64,000 bases of DNA, taken from NCBI GenBank assembly GCA_022606135.1, contig JABYQN010000011.1:682001-746000 (forward strand), read 5' to 3'. Under the pieces are notes generated by a model. The model did no database searches. It worked only from the letters and a program-made list of their open reading frames with translations, and was not told the DNA's origin. Each line of letters opens with the position of its first letter. Within the stretch, counting starts at the first letter, position 1. The stretch comes from Fomes fomentarius. Lineage: Eukaryota > Basidiomycota > Agaricomycetes > Polyporales > Polyporaceae. Positions 25,501 to 36,800 of this stretch are shown here, piece after piece. The position numbers and the translations under genes were made by a program.

Positions 25501-27757
25501 AAGACGAACCGGAGATGTACTTGAGCTTGCCGACGTGCTCGACGCGGATCTGCTCCTCGCCGATGACCTCGTCGACCTCTTCGCGGACTTTTCGCATCGC
25601 TTCTGGATTCTTCGCGAGGTAGTAAAGGACAAACGTGAGCAGGCCTGAGGGTAAGATGTGTCATCAGCACGCGAGGTGATAGCATCATACACTTTTGGGC
25701 TTACCAGAGGTCGTCTCGTGTCCTGGTGCGGGGTGTTCAGTCCATTCCTGACATGTTGTATGACTGACGGGAAAACTCACCAGCGACCAAGAAGGTGAGT
25801 AGCTAACAGCCGCACATCAATATAGGCACACCATTTGGATAGAGCGTACGGTATATGCACTCACGTTGTACCGGATGCTTGCATCCGAGAGACGCTTCCC
25901 GGTTTTCTTATCTTCGCTGTTCAACATGATATTCAGCAGATCTTGCTTCTCCGTCGGGTTGTTCCGGCGCTCCTGAATGACTGCGTATACCAATCAGCAA
26001 TCCCAACAGGGTTGAACATCAGCGACGGTAAAGGGGTACTCACGTTCATCGACTAGATTATTCATCGTGTTCATGTCCGTTTCGTACTTTGCGCTGGAGC
26101 CTCGCATGAGCGTAGTCACGATCGACGGCCGGTTCGCGCGATACCCGCTCTCAAGCAGGAAGTCGCCCATTGCTTGCACGAAAGGATGAGGTTGCTCCTG
26201 CATGGGTATATGCGTGAGCTACTCCTTCAAGGACTCCTTTTCAGGCTGCTAGTGATGCTCAGAGCGCGGCTGGGCCTAAAAGCCGCGGCTTCGGCTGAGT
26301 CCTGGCTTCGGCTGAGTCCTGGCTTCGGCCCAATGCACCACTATAGGTACATGACTATGCCGGCTGAATGCGGGGCCTGAGCAGCGGGAGCTCCATCTCT
26401 CTGAGCTCAGCTCGGCCCTCACACATGAGAGGCCACGCAGAGTTCGGCTCGGCCCGGGCCATAGACAGCCGTTTCAGAGAGCTTGACGGCTTTGAGCCGG
26501 GCTCTGAACATCACTATAGATTGCAGCGTCAATATAGGAAAGCAGTGAAGCACTGACCATGTAAAAGTTGTTGAGACTGTGCAAAGTAACAGTGACGAGT
26601 CAATATCAACACCGGTGCATACTGCCAGTCTACATACCGGTAGTTCATCGCGCACAGGGTGATCGTTTCAAAAGCGAGCTTCGTGAAGTCCTCTACAGCG
26701 TCGATGGGGCGACGCGAGCCGAATCTGCCAATTGGAAGAGACAGGTCAATTGTGGTCTTTTCCTTCAACAGAGCTAGTTAAAAGCTCACCGCTCCCATTT
26801 CGTAATCATCTGCGACGCGATGTCGTACATGTCATCAAACATATCGCGCACTTTCGCCGTGCTGAACGCAGGCATCAGCAAGCGGTCTATCAACGTCCAG
26901 AAGCTACGTCAGCGGCCGCACATGCAAACGCACACATTCGTAAGAAATCAAAGTAAACTCACGTGCGACACCCCAGTTCTCCTCATGGTTGTATGCCTAG
27001 AAGAGTTCATGCAGATTAGCTCACATGCCAGAATCACCGAAAATGGGGCAGGTCATGTCCACCGGTCCACCAAAATTCCTGGCTGTGGACCTGGGAAGAC
27101 CTGAGGCCGGCTGATAGTGATAGTCAAGGGTGATGGGAGGCGAGATAGACATGTAGCCTTAGTCCACCAAGCCACTACATGGTCTCATTTACTTCCAAGG
27201 ACACCTGTGTGAACTTTGAAGCACGCCCGACACTACGTGCACTGCCCAAAACATCCCCTCTATGAAAGCTATGGGATGTACCAGGGCGTTCTTGGGTTTT
27301 CCTCAAGCGTTTAGAGTACAAAGGCGGTGACAAAGGAGAGTTAAACCGCCCCGAGAGATCCCATGGCTTTCACAGTTCTTGGGCAGTGTACGAAGCGCGC
27401 GCCCAAAGATGACAAGACTTACCGTAAACAGCCCGTCCCCAAGGCCGTTCCGGACTTCGACCAGGCCGGCGACAACAGCCTTCTGGAAGCGCTTCTCGTT
27501 CGAGAGCTCGTTTTGCAGCTCATATGAAGAGGCGATGATGGTCGTTCTATCTGCAACAGCATCGATGATACGGTCAAGATCAATGTCCTGCCAGTGAAGG
27601 AGGAAGGTGAGTAGCACTTACTGATCATGTTCAGCTGGTAAATCTCGCCATACTGGTCCGCGAGGAGCTCGAACGAGCGCTGCGGGACTTCCTTCTCGAT
27701 CTGCGTGACATGCCCCAGGAGCGGGAGAGACGGCGGGGAGGGGATGGGGGTCGTCAT
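22560..27757 (-). CDS. CYP505: Self-sufficient cytochrome P450-reductase fusion, CYP505 family
   Basis: This bifunctional enzyme is of the P450foxy type, which uses NADPH and O2 to hydroxylate fatty acids near the omega end. More than 20 exons run from the ATG at 27757 to the stop at 22560-22562, about 1050 residues. The P450 half shows PPSLPLLGHV, the I-helix AGHETTS (split by an intron after AG), the K-helix CLREALRLNPP, and the haem loop FGYGMRACIGRPF with its axial Cys. The linked reductase shows the FMN motif YGSNTGTSQTFAQRIA, TASFEGEPADNA, VFGCGNRDW, the FAD motif RQYSISSSPL, the NADPH site FAAGSGLSPMRGFLQER and a C-terminal TCGSGKVAQGV. All catalytic blocks are present, so it looks intact. 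Introns at about 26200-26567 and 26999-27421 are several times longer than the rest. The first of these holds a MITE. Confidence 0.95.
26250..26516. mobile_element. hAT-like MITE inside a CYP505 intron
   Basis: The ends are inverted repeats of about 23 bp: TAGTGATGCTCAGAGCGCGG on the left, and TAGTGATGTTCAGAGCCCGG reading inward from 26516. Flanking octamers are CAGGCTGC (26242-26249) and TAGATTGC (26517-26524). They match at five of eight positions, and all three differences are transitions, as expected for a decayed 8-bp target duplication. A 17-bp unit (cttcggctgagtcctgg) is tandemly repeated inside. There is no coding capacity. The element expands the intron from about 100 to 370 nt. Its terminal TAGTG matches the MITE at 5059, but the internal sequence differs, so it is a separate family. 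Confidence 0.7.
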
Positions 27758-28728
27758 AGTCGTCGTCTATGCTATCGATGGCAGCGAGACGTCTCGTCCG
27801 TCTCAGTCGTGTGCGGCGGGGAGTACGGGGGGAAGAGGTCAAGCAAGAGCGTCCACAAGGCGAATCTGAAGGTGGTCAGGGCGTGCGTGAGTTATAAATG
27901 AAATCGGTGCTTCTCCCCGTCGACTGTCATCCGCATCCGCTTCTGAGTCGCCGGTGTTGGCGTCGCGCGCACGCATGTGCAGGATCCGACTGCTCGGATA
28001 GACTGGGAGATAGTCAATGTGCGGGGAACGTGGCGGCCACCTCGTGCAATCCCCCCGCTTCGGGAACGCGCGATACCGTAACTTACATCTGAGTACTTAC
28101 GCACCTGAATCCATCTATCTCTTCCAAGCCGCCACCTTTTCGTTGGCGTGCTCCTCGAATGGTCGGACGCCTGGTGCTTCCGCCTGCCTTCCGGCCTGAG
28201 GGAATTGAACGGCCGGTCGTCCATGATGCATCATGATTCACGATCCACTACCGTGTTGCTCGAGCGGTGCTCATGAACTGACAGACCGCCGGCTTGACGA
28301 GAGAACGCGTGCAAGAAGATATGAGGCTGATTTCGAGAATGCCGCGTAGGTACGCATAGTGCTGGGACGGTCGGTTTAACAGCACGGAGGAAAACATACC
28401 GGAACGGAGGTTACTCACCTCCGTTCCACGAGCACAGCTTTTTTCGCCAGTCTCAACCCTGCAGGCTGCGGCACAACACACGATAGCAACTGTGCGGTTG
28501 GCATTGGCAAGCAGCCCACCGGTAACGGGAACCTGCACACCCGGACCTAGACCTGAGCGCCGAGCCCCAACGCACGACAACCGACATACAACACCAACAG
28601 CCCGAGCCCGATGTATAAGGAGTGATTACGTGGAGTATGACGGGTATACAGCTATCTAGGATAACGAGAGTCTAGGATGATGTGAGAGTCTGAGTACTGG
28701 GGAGGTGACCGGATATCGATTATCAAAA
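27758..28728. other. CYP505 promoter and ERG6 3' region
   Basis: A TATA-like TTTATAA on the minus strand (27892-27898) lies about 135 bp before the CYP505 start. Further out is a perfect hairpin at 28401-28427. No gene was accepted here. Confidence 0.5.
28401..28427. repeat. Perfect 11-bp inverted repeat with 5-nt loop
   Basis: Arms GGAACGGAGGT and ACCTCCGTTCC flank the loop TACTC. A T6 run follows about 12 nt later on the plus strand. It sits between the CYP505 promoter and the ERG6 terminus. It could be a protein-binding palindrome or an RNA hairpin in an ERG6 read-through or 3' transcript. Confidence 0.8.
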
Positions 28729-30298
28729 TCAATTTTCTGCAGGCTTCCTCGAGACGACTAGGTACATCGGGGTGAACAGCTGGTGAGGAAAGGCCACATC
28801 AGCACTATGATCAAAACACTCGAGCGAGACGAGCCCTCGAGTCAAACGCAAACGCACCTTTTCACGACCGCTCACCACCAACGCATCCCCGGCGATCTTG
28901 AGGGTCTCACCGACCTCCCAAGTGCCCTTGGGCACGAACCCGAGCTTCTCGATTAACCACAGCCCATGGTGCGTGACGAACTTGCCGCTACTACTCATCC
29001 GCCAAACCGTGAACATATCCCACAGCGTCTGCGCCTTGCTGATGTCGCCCTCAAGTGGGTAGTACCACGGAATCGGGTCAGGGCGGTCCGCAAGGTCCTC
29101 CTCGTGCTCGATCTGGAAGCCGACGTTGACGATTGCCTGGCGCGCCTCGCGCAGGGGGCGCATCACTGGGATGCCGTTTCCAATCTCGATCCCGTGCGCG
29201 ACCTCTTTGTGTGCAGGGATCGACGGGTCCCACTTGTCCGTCATGCACCACTCGTACACACCGAACTACACATGCCTCTGTTCAGTGACGAAGTTTGCCA
29301 TGAGGTGGAAGACCGAAGACTCACCACTCCTCCGGGCTTGAGCACCTTCAGAATCTCGCCATACACGCCCTCCCAGGACGGCGCGTGCACGGTCGCCTCG
29401 ATAGCATACACCGCATCGAACGAGTTCTCCCCAAACTGCTCCGCGAGCTTCATGAAGTCGCCGACGGTGTACGACACGCGGTCAGAGAGCCCTGCCTTCG
29501 CCGTGAGGGTGCGCGCGCGGCCGACCTGGAACTCGTTATTGTTGAGACCGACGATGTGCACGTCGGCAAACGTCGCGATCTCGCGCGCGGGGCCACCGAC
29601 GCCACAGCCAACATCGAGGACGCGCATGCCAGGCTTGAGATCCATCTTGAAGGCGAGGTAGTGCTCGTGCCGCGCGAGGGCCTGGTAGAACGCCTCGCCC
29701 TTGTAGTACCGCGAGAAGTGGAAAGACGTGCCCCAGCCGTACTCGTAGAGACTCGTTGCGCCATCATAATAACCTGTGGGGATGTATGTCAGCACATTAC
29801 AAGCAAACCGATACGAACACGAGGTGAGAAGTCATTTCTGCCTCCCTTGTGTGCTCGGGGAGTAAGACCAAAGTACGTAACTGTGCTCAAGCGGAAAAAA
29901 CAGTTCCGCTTGCCGACACGTCGCGCCTGGATGCCTGGGAGGGTGGAAGCTCCAAGGCCTCACAATTTTTAAAAAGGAGACTGGCACTATCGCACTCCGA
30001 AGTTCGTAGTGTGCTCACTTTTCCAGCGATTCCCCATACTTCCGTAGTATGGGGAAGTCCCTAGGACAACACTCTGCGCACGCACTAGGCTCCACGACAG
30101 CGCAAGAGAGGGAAAACACACGACAATTAAAACGGAAGGGCGAGACTCACCGTTGACAACGTCCACGTAGCTGTCGAGTCGGTTCTCAGAGTCCTGCGCG
30201 GCCTCCTTGCTCAGGTCCTTCTGCCAGAATTGAGCGTAGTTCTCGATACGCCTGCCAACACGGCCATCGGCTATCTTGGTAGACTCCTGAAGGGCCAT
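28729..30298 (-). CDS. ERG6: Sterol 24-C-methyltransferase ERG6
   Basis: It transfers a methyl group from S-adenosylmethionine to C-24 of the sterol side chain, in fungi usually lanosterol or zymosterol, in ergosterol synthesis at the ER or lipid droplets. Exons 30298-30151, 29773-29325, 29265-28858 and 28779-28729 sum to 351 residues. Seen: [20 protein letters not shown] (the sterol-binding YEYGWG region), SAM motif [33 protein letters not shown], and the C-terminal sterol methyltransferase domain ending [13 protein letters not shown]. Intron 1 is long (377 nt) and contains two perfect hairpins. The last intron (78 nt) is in frame and stop-free. A TATAAAG box on the minus strand lies 254 bp before the ATG. 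Confidence 0.96.
29888..29912. repeat. Perfect 9-bp hairpin in ERG6 intron 1
   Basis: Arms CAAGCGGAA and TTCCGCTTG flank a 7-nt loop (AAAACAG on the plus strand). In the ERG6 transcript it would form a stable stem about 115 nt before the 3' splice site. Confidence 0.8.
30031..30055. repeat. Perfect 10-bp hairpin in ERG6 intron 1
   Basis: Arms TCCCCATACT and AGTATGGGGA flank the 5-nt loop TCCGT. It lies about 95 nt downstream of the 5' splice site of ERG6 intron 1. Confidence 0.8.
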
Positions 30299-31219
30299 TT
30301 TCGATGGGGGAAGGGACTGTAAAGCACGAAAGAAAACCCAGAGTCAGACTCCTGGTCCACGAATCCTTTCGTCCGTGGCGGCAGTCTCGTCAACCGTCCA
30401 GTGCACACCACATATCAGCGTGTGGTGCGGCCCAGGGTCTCGACAGCACCGCCCGGACCTGGACGCATCACATGAACTCACCGAACGAGAGTGGGGCAAG
30501 AAGAGCGGGAGGATGAGGGAGGGTGTGAGAGGGCACGGTCACGACGTGGACCTTTATACCAGACGCTCATAATTCGCGTCGTACGAACGCGCTTTTGGGC
30601 GCCCATGTGTATCCTGCTCGCACCATGTCAATTTGCCTTTTTAAGCCAATCACAACTCGTAAACCCACCTCCTCCCCAACGCACGGCCCGTTTACGTTCT
30701 CCACTGTCGTGAATCGGCGCGGCGGACGACTGAATACTGAAGTTTCGGTCATAATGTATGTCTCAGCATAGCCCTTGTCAGCTTTAATGCCAGGGACAGT
30801 GCATATGTCGGCCCCACGCGACTAGACTTATTCCCTTGAACACATTTGCGACAGTCGATGTTGTACGATGCGTTGGACTCGCGGTATGATCACCTTTCCT
30901 ACGACAATTTCTACTCCCCTCCAGGTCCTAGGATTCACAATTTGAAAACACCCCGCCAGTCGCTACCTTCCATCCCCGCTCCGCCTTCCCTTAGGGCTTA
31001 GGGGCTACACGTCGCGCTGGACAGGCCATTGTTGAAATCAATCAGCCTCACAAATGGTCAAACCTGCAGCCAAACGACTTACCTTGCTTCGCTCTGACGA
31101 CTCCAATTCCTCCCTCAGTATGATGTCAGCTACACTTCGACTTCCCAACTCCACAATGCTAGCCCCTACATCCTGCGAGGTTTGGCGGGCGTCGACCTCC
31201 TTACCCTCGCGACCTGAGG
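30299..31219. other. ERG6 promoter region
   Basis: A TATAAAG on the minus strand (30552-30558) is the best core promoter candidate for ERG6, implying a leader of about 220 nt. No recognisable gene lies between it and the 3' end of the F-box gene, which is transcribed in the same direction. Confidence 0.5.
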
Positions 31220-32782
31220 TTATCCGCCAGCCCGTGTTTCAGACCACTCTTGCTTGGTAATCCAGTAGCGATCGCCTTCATCGCGATCCTGCATTATCCC
31301 AGTGCTCGTGAGGATGATGACACTGAGTGAGGGCATGGCGCTAGCGAGCCTGGCCACTGTGCCTTCGAAGTCGAAGTTCCGCACGCTGTCCACAAAACTT
31401 TCTGAATATGGGGCCGGATAAGTTGGATCGCTATCGCACTGGCAGTGAACCAAGATGCGTAGATGCGTCAATCGACGGAGGGGACATAAGCAAGAGCTGA
31501 TGCGATCCTGCGCGGTCAAATTATCTGTATCAGCTTCTGCCTTGTACTTAAGCAGAGACTTGGACGTTGTCTCCTACAGCAGAAGATTACTCACCACAAA
31601 ACAAGTCCACTCCAGATCCTCGACTGTAGCTTGGTCTGCGTCATTCAAGCTATTGGCGAACTCGATATTCAGGGTGAGACGGGTCAATGTCGACGCCGTC
31701 CCACGCTGGAAGAGGCCCACGAACACATCAATCCCGTGCCAGAGCGTGATGTGCAGGGTAAGTTGCCGGGGAGGATTGTCCTCGAGCGTGTCCGCGACGT
31801 ACTGCTTGACCAGGGCGCCACAATAGTCTATAACGAGATGGTGTATCGGACATCGCAACCCCAACACATAGAACATGGTCGCCTCGCATACGAGCTTGTC
31901 CAGTCGCTCCCAAGAGCGAGTCTTCTGGGCGCGGATGTTACCCTCACGCAGGGAGGTATACTCGGACTGCCTGGACCGTTCGAAGTCGAACATTCCCAAA
32001 TCGAGGACACCGTCCAAGGAGGGGAACCATTGCAAGAAAACGTCTAAACGTGGATAAAGTTCGACAAAGTTGACGAGGAACGACCGCAGCAATGTACATG
32101 GCGCGAGAGGGAATGGGTCTGTCTGCTCGGACAAGTCGATCGTGATGATCTGGAGCTTGAGAAGCTCCAACGTAGAGTGTAGAGGGCCCAGAAAGTCATC
32201 GACTTGACGCGCAGACAATTCATGTGGCCCGAAGTCTGCGCGTAGGATTTTGATCGGCGAAGTGAGCTGGTGGATCAACTCTGGGCCAAGTTGGATGGCC
32301 TCGTGCTCCGTGAAGCCTGCCAGGTCAATGGACAGTTCCTTTAATGTCCGCAGTCCCACAATGGACGAGGATAGGGAAGCATGCATCGGCGGATTGTACC
32401 GTGGAAGGTAGAGAACCTGGAGACTAGTGGCATGAGCCAGGATATCACGGATGCATGACACTTCGATGTCTGATGGGAGTTCAAGGCTCAGTTCCATAGC
32501 ACGAATGCAGGAGCTCCGCGTCTCGTCAACGAGAATAAACTGATGAAAGCTTGTTATGTCATGGGCCGACGTGATATAGTGGTCCTCAAGGAGGACTGTT
32601 TGGATAAGGTGGAGAAGGTGCCGAGCTGCTGTGCGCCTCAGGGAGGTGCAGGTCAGAGACACAGAGAGAACATCGGCTTTGTCGTCTATAGATTCAACGA
32701 TCTTCGCAAGAACATCAAAGTTGAGGCATGGTTTTGAGAGCACAGCAGATCCATTCGTGGCGGTGGGGCTGTCTCCGGACAT
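31220..32782 (-). CDS. F-box-like protein with leucine-rich C-terminal region
   Basis: This is probably a substrate adaptor of an SCF ubiquitin ligase, one of the expanded Agaricomycete F-box-like families. Exons 32782-31595 and 31540-31220 join in phase 0 through a 54-nt intron to give 502 residues. Around residues 20-60, NFDVLAKIVESIDD followed by DVLSVSLTCTSLRRTA matches an F-box-like helix pair. The rest is a run of leucine-rich segments (LQVLYLPRY, LKELSIDLAG, LRADFGPHEL, LKLQIITIDL, LTRLTLNIEF, LRILVHCQC) resembling degenerate LRRs. No substrate can be named. Possible extra 5' exons lie at 32850-32999 but do not join this frame cleanly. Confidence 0.75.
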
Positions 32783-32849
32783 ATTGCTGGGTGATAGGAC
32801 GCTGACTAGGATGACTCAAGGCTCATGGTCACGATGGTGATCAACTCAC

Positions 32850-32999
32850 CTTCGTCCTCAAGAACTCTCCGAGTTGTGAGATGGAGTACGATGTGCCGCG
32901 TCCGATGGCTAGATAGATGTAATTGAGATATCAGCACCGTGCTATACTACAGTCATTGCCACCTTGTCGGACTTCTCCGAGCGCGATTTTGATATTCAT
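32850..32999 (-). other. Possible small coding exons upstream of the F-box gene
   Basis: On the minus strand an ATG at 32999 reads MNIKIALGEVRQ. After a plausible intron ending in TAG, it continues in frame as AIGRGTSYSISQLGEFLRTK and then meets a consensus GTGAGT donor at 32849. Codon content looks protein-like. No downstream acceptor connects it in frame with the F-box start at 32782. It may be a separate small gene, a relic or part of an alternative first exon. Confidence 0.2.
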
Positions 33000-33150
33000 T
33001 TTCGTTCCTCACGAGTTCTCAGGTCTCTGTCTTTCACGATGCCTAGTCCTAATTACCTACCATCGCTCTGACCCATAAACGAATCAATGCCTCAGCATTA
33101 TTTAGCTTCACCGAGGCCAAATCTTGCTATTCAGCCTTCTCCAAACCCGC

Positions 33151-33414
33151 ATGTCGCGAAATGCGCTCGAGGGGACACCAGCGTCGTCGCTTCCAAGAGT
33201 CTACTCCAAGGCCATCATCAAGGACGGTCTTTATCAAGCGTGGGATGTACTCCTGCACGCGGTGTTCAATACGACAATCAACACCGAAACGTACAAAAAT
33301 CGTGGGATCACCTTGAGCACCATAGGTGGCTTGCTCGATACTCCCAAGATCTATCAGATCAAGGTCGCGCGCAATCCAAACTCTGACTGCCAAGAAGGAC
33401 CTTTTACGCGATAA
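33151..33414 (+). CDS. Putative small gene or gene fragment, uncharacterised
   Basis: A frame of 88 codons from an ATG at 33151 reads like real protein (VYSKAIIKDGLYQAWDVLL, ITLSTIGGLLDTPKIYQIK) but is not recognised. After AAG near 33364 a GTCGCG could be a weak donor. The following sequence to about 33700 also has protein-like frames, one reading MRLLHAIESAFGTICRFYHV, so a spliced protein of about 170 residues or a decayed gene is possible. Kept at low confidence. Confidence 0.25.
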   Translation: MSRNALEGTPASSLPRVYSKAIIKDGLYQAWDVLLHAVFNTTINTETYKNRGITLSTIGGLLDTPKIYQIKVARNPNSDCQEGPFTR

Positions 33415-33835
33415 CTCGTCACCCTGCCTCTTGGGGCAGCCGACAGACATTCATAACCTCCCCGAGGCCTACTCTCGTCGCGATGCAGACACGGATCCGG
33501 AGCTCCGTCATGGCTCGTCTCTGCAAGTCAATGCGACTATTACATGCCATCGAGTCCGCGTTCGGAACCATATGTCGTTTCTATCATGTCATCACGACCA
33601 CCTACAGAATAGGATTGCGGTCAGAGTTAGACCATGTCACTCAAGAACACCGCGAACTCTATATCAGCTCAGGAATATTTTACCACACTAGTACAACATA
33701 GTACCTCTACAGGCTACACAACGTGCAATCGGGATCTCAAGCCTCGTCCCCTCTACGCATGACATACGTATCGATACAATTTCGTAACACATGATCACTT
33801 CCTTACAACACCGTCTGCTACGCAACACTTCTCAT

Positions 33836-36800
33836 TTACCACCCGAACGGCCGGCCACCTGGAGGCGGTGGAGGGTGTCCATACGGTCCACCTTGAGGAG
33901 GCGGCACATCAGGGCTCGGGAAACCAAACCCCCCTGGTGGACCAGGGGGAGGAGCCCCGCCGTACGGTGGCGGCTGGTATCCGCCTTGCCCTGGGTAGCC
34001 CCCGCCACCAGTCCCAGGGAAGTCCACCTGAGGGAAGGAGACCGGTGGGGAAGGAGATGCGTAGCTTGGTGCATATCCGCTGTGCTGCGGCGGACCCGGA
34101 GGAGGTGCGTAAGACGGGCCCGAGTTGTATCCGCCAGGAGGACCGTAGTACGATGACGCCTCGCCCGAAGTGGGCGGTGGGGGACCTGGATGCGCATGCG
34201 AAGACGGGGCGGGGAAGCCGCCTGGCGGACCGCCACCTTCGCTGCCGCCTTCTCTGCCAACACCGAAGTTTGGTCGGCCGCCGCTGAACTGCCCCAGGAT
34301 GTTCTGCGCCTGTCCAAACACGGACTGTGCTTGTGAGACACCAGGAATCTGGTTGGCGTAGCCTTGGAACTGACTCTGCGTCTGATGAGCTGCGTTGTAT
34401 GCGTACGACCCCTGGTTGGGGTTGGCGGTGGCACCGGAAGATCCCAGACGAATGTTCTCGTGATTCCGTACGGCCTGCTTCGTCAGGCGCCGGAGAATCT
34501 CTTGCTTCTGGTGGCCGAGGCTATCCGCCCAACGACGCATGTAGTCTAGCATTTCACGCTGAATCTGCGAGTTGTGATTGTGAAAGTCAGGGTGGAAGCT
34601 GCCGGCAACCAGTCAGCGTCAAGTCGCAACGATTTGTGAATTGCGATACGACGCACAGGCATTGCAAGATATCCTCAATGATATGGTGAACATTGATCGA
34701 GGGGTCATCCCATGCCTTCACTACTAGGTTTGCTGTGTGCGTCTGCACAGACATGAGATCACCGTCAGAACTCAGATGGCACTCACGTACCAAGATGATC
34801 TTGCCGATGTTACCTGCAGTTTCGTTGAGGATGAGGTTCTTTACAACGCTTTAGCCCGGAGCACAATCACGGTAGAACGGGGATGACCGCTTACGAAATG
34901 ATCCTTGCTCAAGAATGAGTGGGTGGGATCCGACTGCGGGAGAGTCAGCCATGATAAATTCCGTAGATACACCTTAACAACTTACTGCTCTTGAGTCGTT
35001 GAATACCTATGGAAGCCTGTGAGCACCACTTTCAGAAGATATGTCAATCGAAATAACTCGCCTCATACTGGTCGTGCGAGTTGATAACTTCACCCGAGGC
35101 CAGTTGGAGACCGTCGGTGGCTTGCTTCATCAACGGTTTCAGGAACGGCTGGTGATTGAAGTTAGCTTGATTGATAATGAATTCACCGACGCGGTCACGA
35201 CAAACCTCTAGTGTAGTGAAGATGAAGACAGAGATGGAATCGGTGAGCTTCTCGATCAGCGGGCCAAGTCCAGGGATCTTCTCTAGTGTGCAAATAAAAT
35301 CTCAGTACCGATGTCCCAAAACGCGATCTTCCTGACGCACCGATCGTCTTGTCTATCTTCTTCACGACTGTTCTCAATCCGGTTAAGATACACGTACATG
35401 CGCACTGAGGAACGTACGAACCAGAGTCTCTGAATGTGAGAACCTGCCATAACACCGCGTGCAACTCCTGCGGGCTCATGTCCTCGGGGCGCTTGCCTCC
35501 CGGTTGTGTCGACGAGGCACGGATGCGCTCCACATTCTGCATCTCCCGCTCCATCTCGTTGTTGTCGCCCCCCGGCAACTTGAACAGTAGAGATCGAAGC
35601 GTTGCATCGGGAGAAGATCCGTCTCGTGTGTTACCGGACTTTGCGCGTGCTTTCTCGAGCTCCGCGTTCAGGTCAGACACCGATGCTTGACTCTGGGGAA
35701 ACGATCAGTTTCATCTGTTGACAGTGGCGGTTGCGCTGAAACGTACTATATGATCGGTAGCCTCTGTAATCGCAGAAAAGATGAGTAAATGCGTGATATG
35801 CCAGGGCAGCAAGTTTGGTGAACAATGACTCACCTCCCAATAGACTATGGATGAAATCACTTGATCCGAAGGTACCTGTGCACGCCGTCAGATCACCATT
35901 GACCATGATGTCCGAACCGTGACACACCGGTGACAAGAGGTGCAACCCATTTCCCATTGGTCGCTTGCACCTTCACCTGGTCTCCGACGTGTACGAAGAT
36001 ATCGTGGTAGCCCATAGACACGAGCGCCAACTCGCAGAAGTTTGAGTGTGCAGGGAAGTCCTCTAATGTGTGCAACTGTAGGAAACCTCATCAGAACGTC
36101 TCATACAGGTCTCGAGGAACGGAGACTCACAGCTTGGCCGAGCAACCGGTAGGATTCGTACGTGTCAACCTTGTTCCCAGTCGAGCGAGCCTGACGACCC
36201 AGTTGGATACAACGCTCAAGCGTGCGACGGACAAGCGCCTTCGAGGTATCCCAAGACCCGTTCTCTACATGACGCAAGGTGAGCGGCCATGAGTGTCTGA
36301 TCAGTCCAAGAGAACATACCGTTAGCAATGTAATTCTTCATCCCTGTACGCGGGTCGATCTCCAACTCCCTGGGCTGGGTGCGAGTCGTAGGTAAGCTGT
36401 GGCCGGCCGGACATATTATGTTTGTGTTACTCACATCAACCGGAGGACGTAGCTTGGGGTGATATTGTTGGGCATTGTCGGGATATCCCTTGGGGTTGTC
36501 GATGTGTTCGGTCTATCAGGGGATAGCATACGTCAACTATCCGTGGGGGCAGAGTGGCACTGGTCGCACTGACAGGCAAGTAGACACCGAGGCGTTCCTC
36601 CGTAACTTCAAACTCGTTTGTGGCATATCCATTCGCCTACCCAACTTTGGATCAGTTGCTATCATCAGAAATTGGAAAGGATGCCGCTCACTAAGAAGCC
36701 GAGGACCATACACAAGTTGATGATGGTCTGTCAAACATCAAGGTCGATGGATGTCTTCCGCATAAAGTGATCATGAACGTACCTGGAGTTGTAATTTTTG

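Noticed and set aside
28248..28580. Minus-strand 110-codon frame with several Cys residues, possible hydrophobin
   Set aside because: Cys spacing does not fit the hydrophobin C-CC-C pattern, and there is no signal peptide at a true ATG.
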